Of a stretch of DNA of 64,000 bases, positions 62,818 through 64,000 are shown piece by piece. The notes under the pieces were generated by a model. The model was not told the origin of the DNA and searched no databases. It saw only the letters and a list, made by a program, of their open reading frames with translations. The position numbers and the translations under genes are program-made. Each line of letters starts with the position of its first letter. Position 1 is the first letter of the stretch. The DNA is from Chryseobacterium sp. 7 (GTDB lineage Bacteria > Bacteroidota > Bacteroidia > Flavobacteriales > Weeksellaceae): contig NZ_RCCA01000001.1 of NCBI RefSeq assembly GCF_003663845.1, positions 1,116,001 through 1,180,000 of the forward strand, given 5' to 3'.

Positions 62818-63822
62818 ATGACAAAATACGAATGGACCGAAGGAACTTCTGCAGCTTTAGGATATCCTATGGAAGTATACAAAGGAGGAATAGAGTGTGA
62901 AGGAGGAGAATGGGTAGGGCTAAGTTTTGGAATAGCATCGGGAAATCAAGGTTGGGGAACCATCAATAATGGGATGAGCAATGGTTTCAAAAGCTTACCA
63001 AAGCGTTTGGATTTTATCTGGATGTCTTTTATGGAAAACCAGTTTTACCAGGTAGATACAGAAATAGATACCGAAAAGATAAGAAAATATTTCAGCCAGG
63101 GATTTTATATAAAAGGAGCAAGCGGAAAGCCACAGCATTTAAACTATGATGGCATTTCTGTGGGGATGGCACCGGGAGGAGTGGTCGTTGTCTGGATATC
63201 AGGAGTTGGATGGCAAAAGGAAATAGGAAGATATCAGGGTAAAAAAGTAACCATTCCGGAATCAGAAATTGCTAAGCTGGACAGTCATGAAAACCGGTTT
63301 TGGCGTAAAGATTATTTGGAAATGGTACACACGAGAGAACAAATCATTCCCCAAAAAGTACAGGAAGAAAACAAAGGAAAACCAATACCATTGGGTTTAT
63401 GGGATGTTTACAGAACAAGATTCAGTTGGAAACCCGTTTTTGAACTTCCGGAAAATGCAAAATTAAACCCGCTGAGAGATGTTGGGATTGAAATGATAAA
63501 TGGTGAAAAAGAACAACTGGATGCTGCAAAAAATCCTTTATCAGATTATGATTTTAGGGCAATTCCCCGCTCAATTTCAATGTCAGTATCAGATAAAGAC
63601 AATAATAGATACGGAGCAGCATCTAATTTGGACGGAAAATCCAGCCTTGATGCTTTCAATACCGTTTTTGGAGATGATCCCAAAAGTACTAAAGCAGAAT
63701 TAGTGATAAAAGTGAATGAGGCCTTTAGCTTTTTTACGGTAAAACTAAAAGGAGAAAATGGTAAGGAAGCTTTTATTAAGACAGATTCATTAGAAATGTT
63801 TAAGTCGAAAAAGAAAAATTAA
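62818..63822 (+). CDS. DUF2931 family protein (probably a lipoprotein that lost its signal peptide frame)
   Basis: A 334-residue protein of the DUF2931 family. Marks: MTKYEWTEGTSAALGYPMEVY, GWGTINNGMSNGFKSLP, DFIWMSFMENQFYQV, APGGVVVVW and GKPIPLGLWDVYRTRFSW. The usual members are lipoproteins found near Bacteroidota VgrG and effector genes, so a role as immunity or accessory protein is plausible but not shown. As sequenced it starts without a signal peptide; the missing part lies just upstream in another frame (see 62729). It follows vgrG and precedes the effector-like gene. Confidence 0.8.
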   Translation: MTKYEWTEGTSAALGYPMEVYKGGIECEGGEWVGLSFGIASGNQGWGTINNGMSNGFKSLPKRLDFIWMSFMENQFYQVDTEIDTEKIRKYFSQGFYIKGASGKPQHLNYDGISVGMAPGGVVVVWISGVGWQKEIGRYQGKKVTIPESEIAKLDSHENRFWRKDYLEMVHTREQIIPQKVQEENKGKPIPLGLWDVYRTRFSWKPVFELPENAKLNPLRDVGIEMINGEKEQLDAAKNPLSDYDFRAIPRSISMSVSDKDNNRYGAASNLDGKSSLDAFNTVFGDDPKSTKAELVIKVNEAFSFFTVKLKGENGKEAFIKTDSLEMFKSKKKN

Positions 63823-63844
63823 GAAAATTCTCAAATGTAAGATT

Positions 63845-64000
63845 ATGGGAAAAACATTAGTATATAACACTGGTAATGCTAAACCTCCTGTAGATGAACT
63901 GCATCTGGAGGTAGGTGTTTTCTTTGACGGAACTTTGAATAATCTTAAAAACACCGAGCTCCGTCAAAAATATAAAGATGGCAAAAACAAAATTGAAAGC
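63845..64000 (+). CDS. DUF2235/Tle1-like candidate T6SS effector (partial, N-terminus only)
   Basis: 52 codons up to the right edge, starting MGKTLVYNTGNAKPPVDELH. LEVGVFFDGTLNN is the opening strand-loop of the DUF2235 / T6SS phospholipase (Tle1-like) alpha/beta hydrolase domain (usual VGVFFDGTxNN). The catalytic Ser and His would be further on. Its position after VgrG fits an exported phospholipase effector. Confidence 0.65.
   Translation, partial: MGKTLVYNTGNAKPPVDELHLEVGVFFDGTLNNLKNTELRQKYKDGKNKIES

Noticed and set aside
1..64000. CRISPR arrays, tRNA/rRNA genes, insertion sequences, prophage
   Set aside because: Looked for regularly spaced repeats, cloverleaf-like segments, transposase and phage genes; none seen.

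Overview
The window is chromosomal DNA from a member of the Bacteroidota, most likely a Chryseobacterium-like flavobacterium (Weeksellaceae). The evidence is low GC, promoters of the TTG-N19-TAnnTTTG type, many lipoproteins, a gliding-motility lipoprotein (GldD), Bacteroidota-type (subtype iii) type VI secretion genes, and dispersed intergenic repeats of the kind seen in Chryseobacterium. There is no rRNA, tRNA, CRISPR array, insertion sequence or prophage that I can see. Most of the window is ordinary core chromosome.

Region by region. 1-2.4 kb: edge of an esterase gene, then three related small lipoprotein genes, the middle one decayed. 2.4-11 kb: tyrS, an ECF-like sigma factor, lipA, an AraC regulator divergent from an MFS exporter, a STAS/SEC14-like protein, a FAD oxidoreductase and a Crp/Fnr regulator. 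11.5-17.9 kb: a DUF4139 protein and two SIMPL-type proteins on the minus strand, next to a LytS/LytR-type two-component system (TPR histidine kinase plus LytTR regulator). Each minus-strand gene, and the kinase, has the same 10-bp direct-repeat pair at a constant distance from its -7 box. 17.9-28.5 kb: lipocalin, cinA, a GH18-deacetylase-glycosyltransferase fusion and two tandem M13 metallopeptidases. 28.6-31.8 kb: a kinase-like protein divergent from tssB-tssC (T6SS sheath). 32-43.3 kb: housekeeping genes (mutY, gldD, PfkB kinase, SurA-like isomerase, nitronate monooxygenase, hydrolases, rhodanese, queG, L,D-transpeptidase-like protein, SRPBCC protein with a frameshift). 43.6-49.7 kb: a three-gene RND efflux operon. 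50-53.4 kb: cold-shock protein, SDR, lgt and a shortened iron-permease-like protein. 53.4-59.2 kb: a LacI-controlled hexitol locus (polyol dehydrogenase, sugar MFS importer, outer-membrane protein, fructokinase) with twin operators. 59.2-64 kb: VIT-family transporter, then Hcp, VgrG, a DUF2931 protein and the start of a DUF2235/Tle1-like candidate effector.

How genes work together. The two T6SS loci, 28 kb apart, supply sheath (TssB/C) and tube plus spike (Hcp, VgrG); the baseplate and membrane genes are not in the window. The LytTR system, its operators and its SIMPL/DUF4139 targets look like a self-contained envelope regulon, and this is the most interesting inference here. The hexitol locus reads as a complete route: import, oxidation to a ketose and phosphorylation.

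Two genes (SRPBCC at 42.8 kb, DUF2931 at 62.8 kb) and one lipoprotein (1.3 kb) carry frameshifts visible by comparing reading frames. The first two lie in homopolymers and could be sequencing errors or true slippage.
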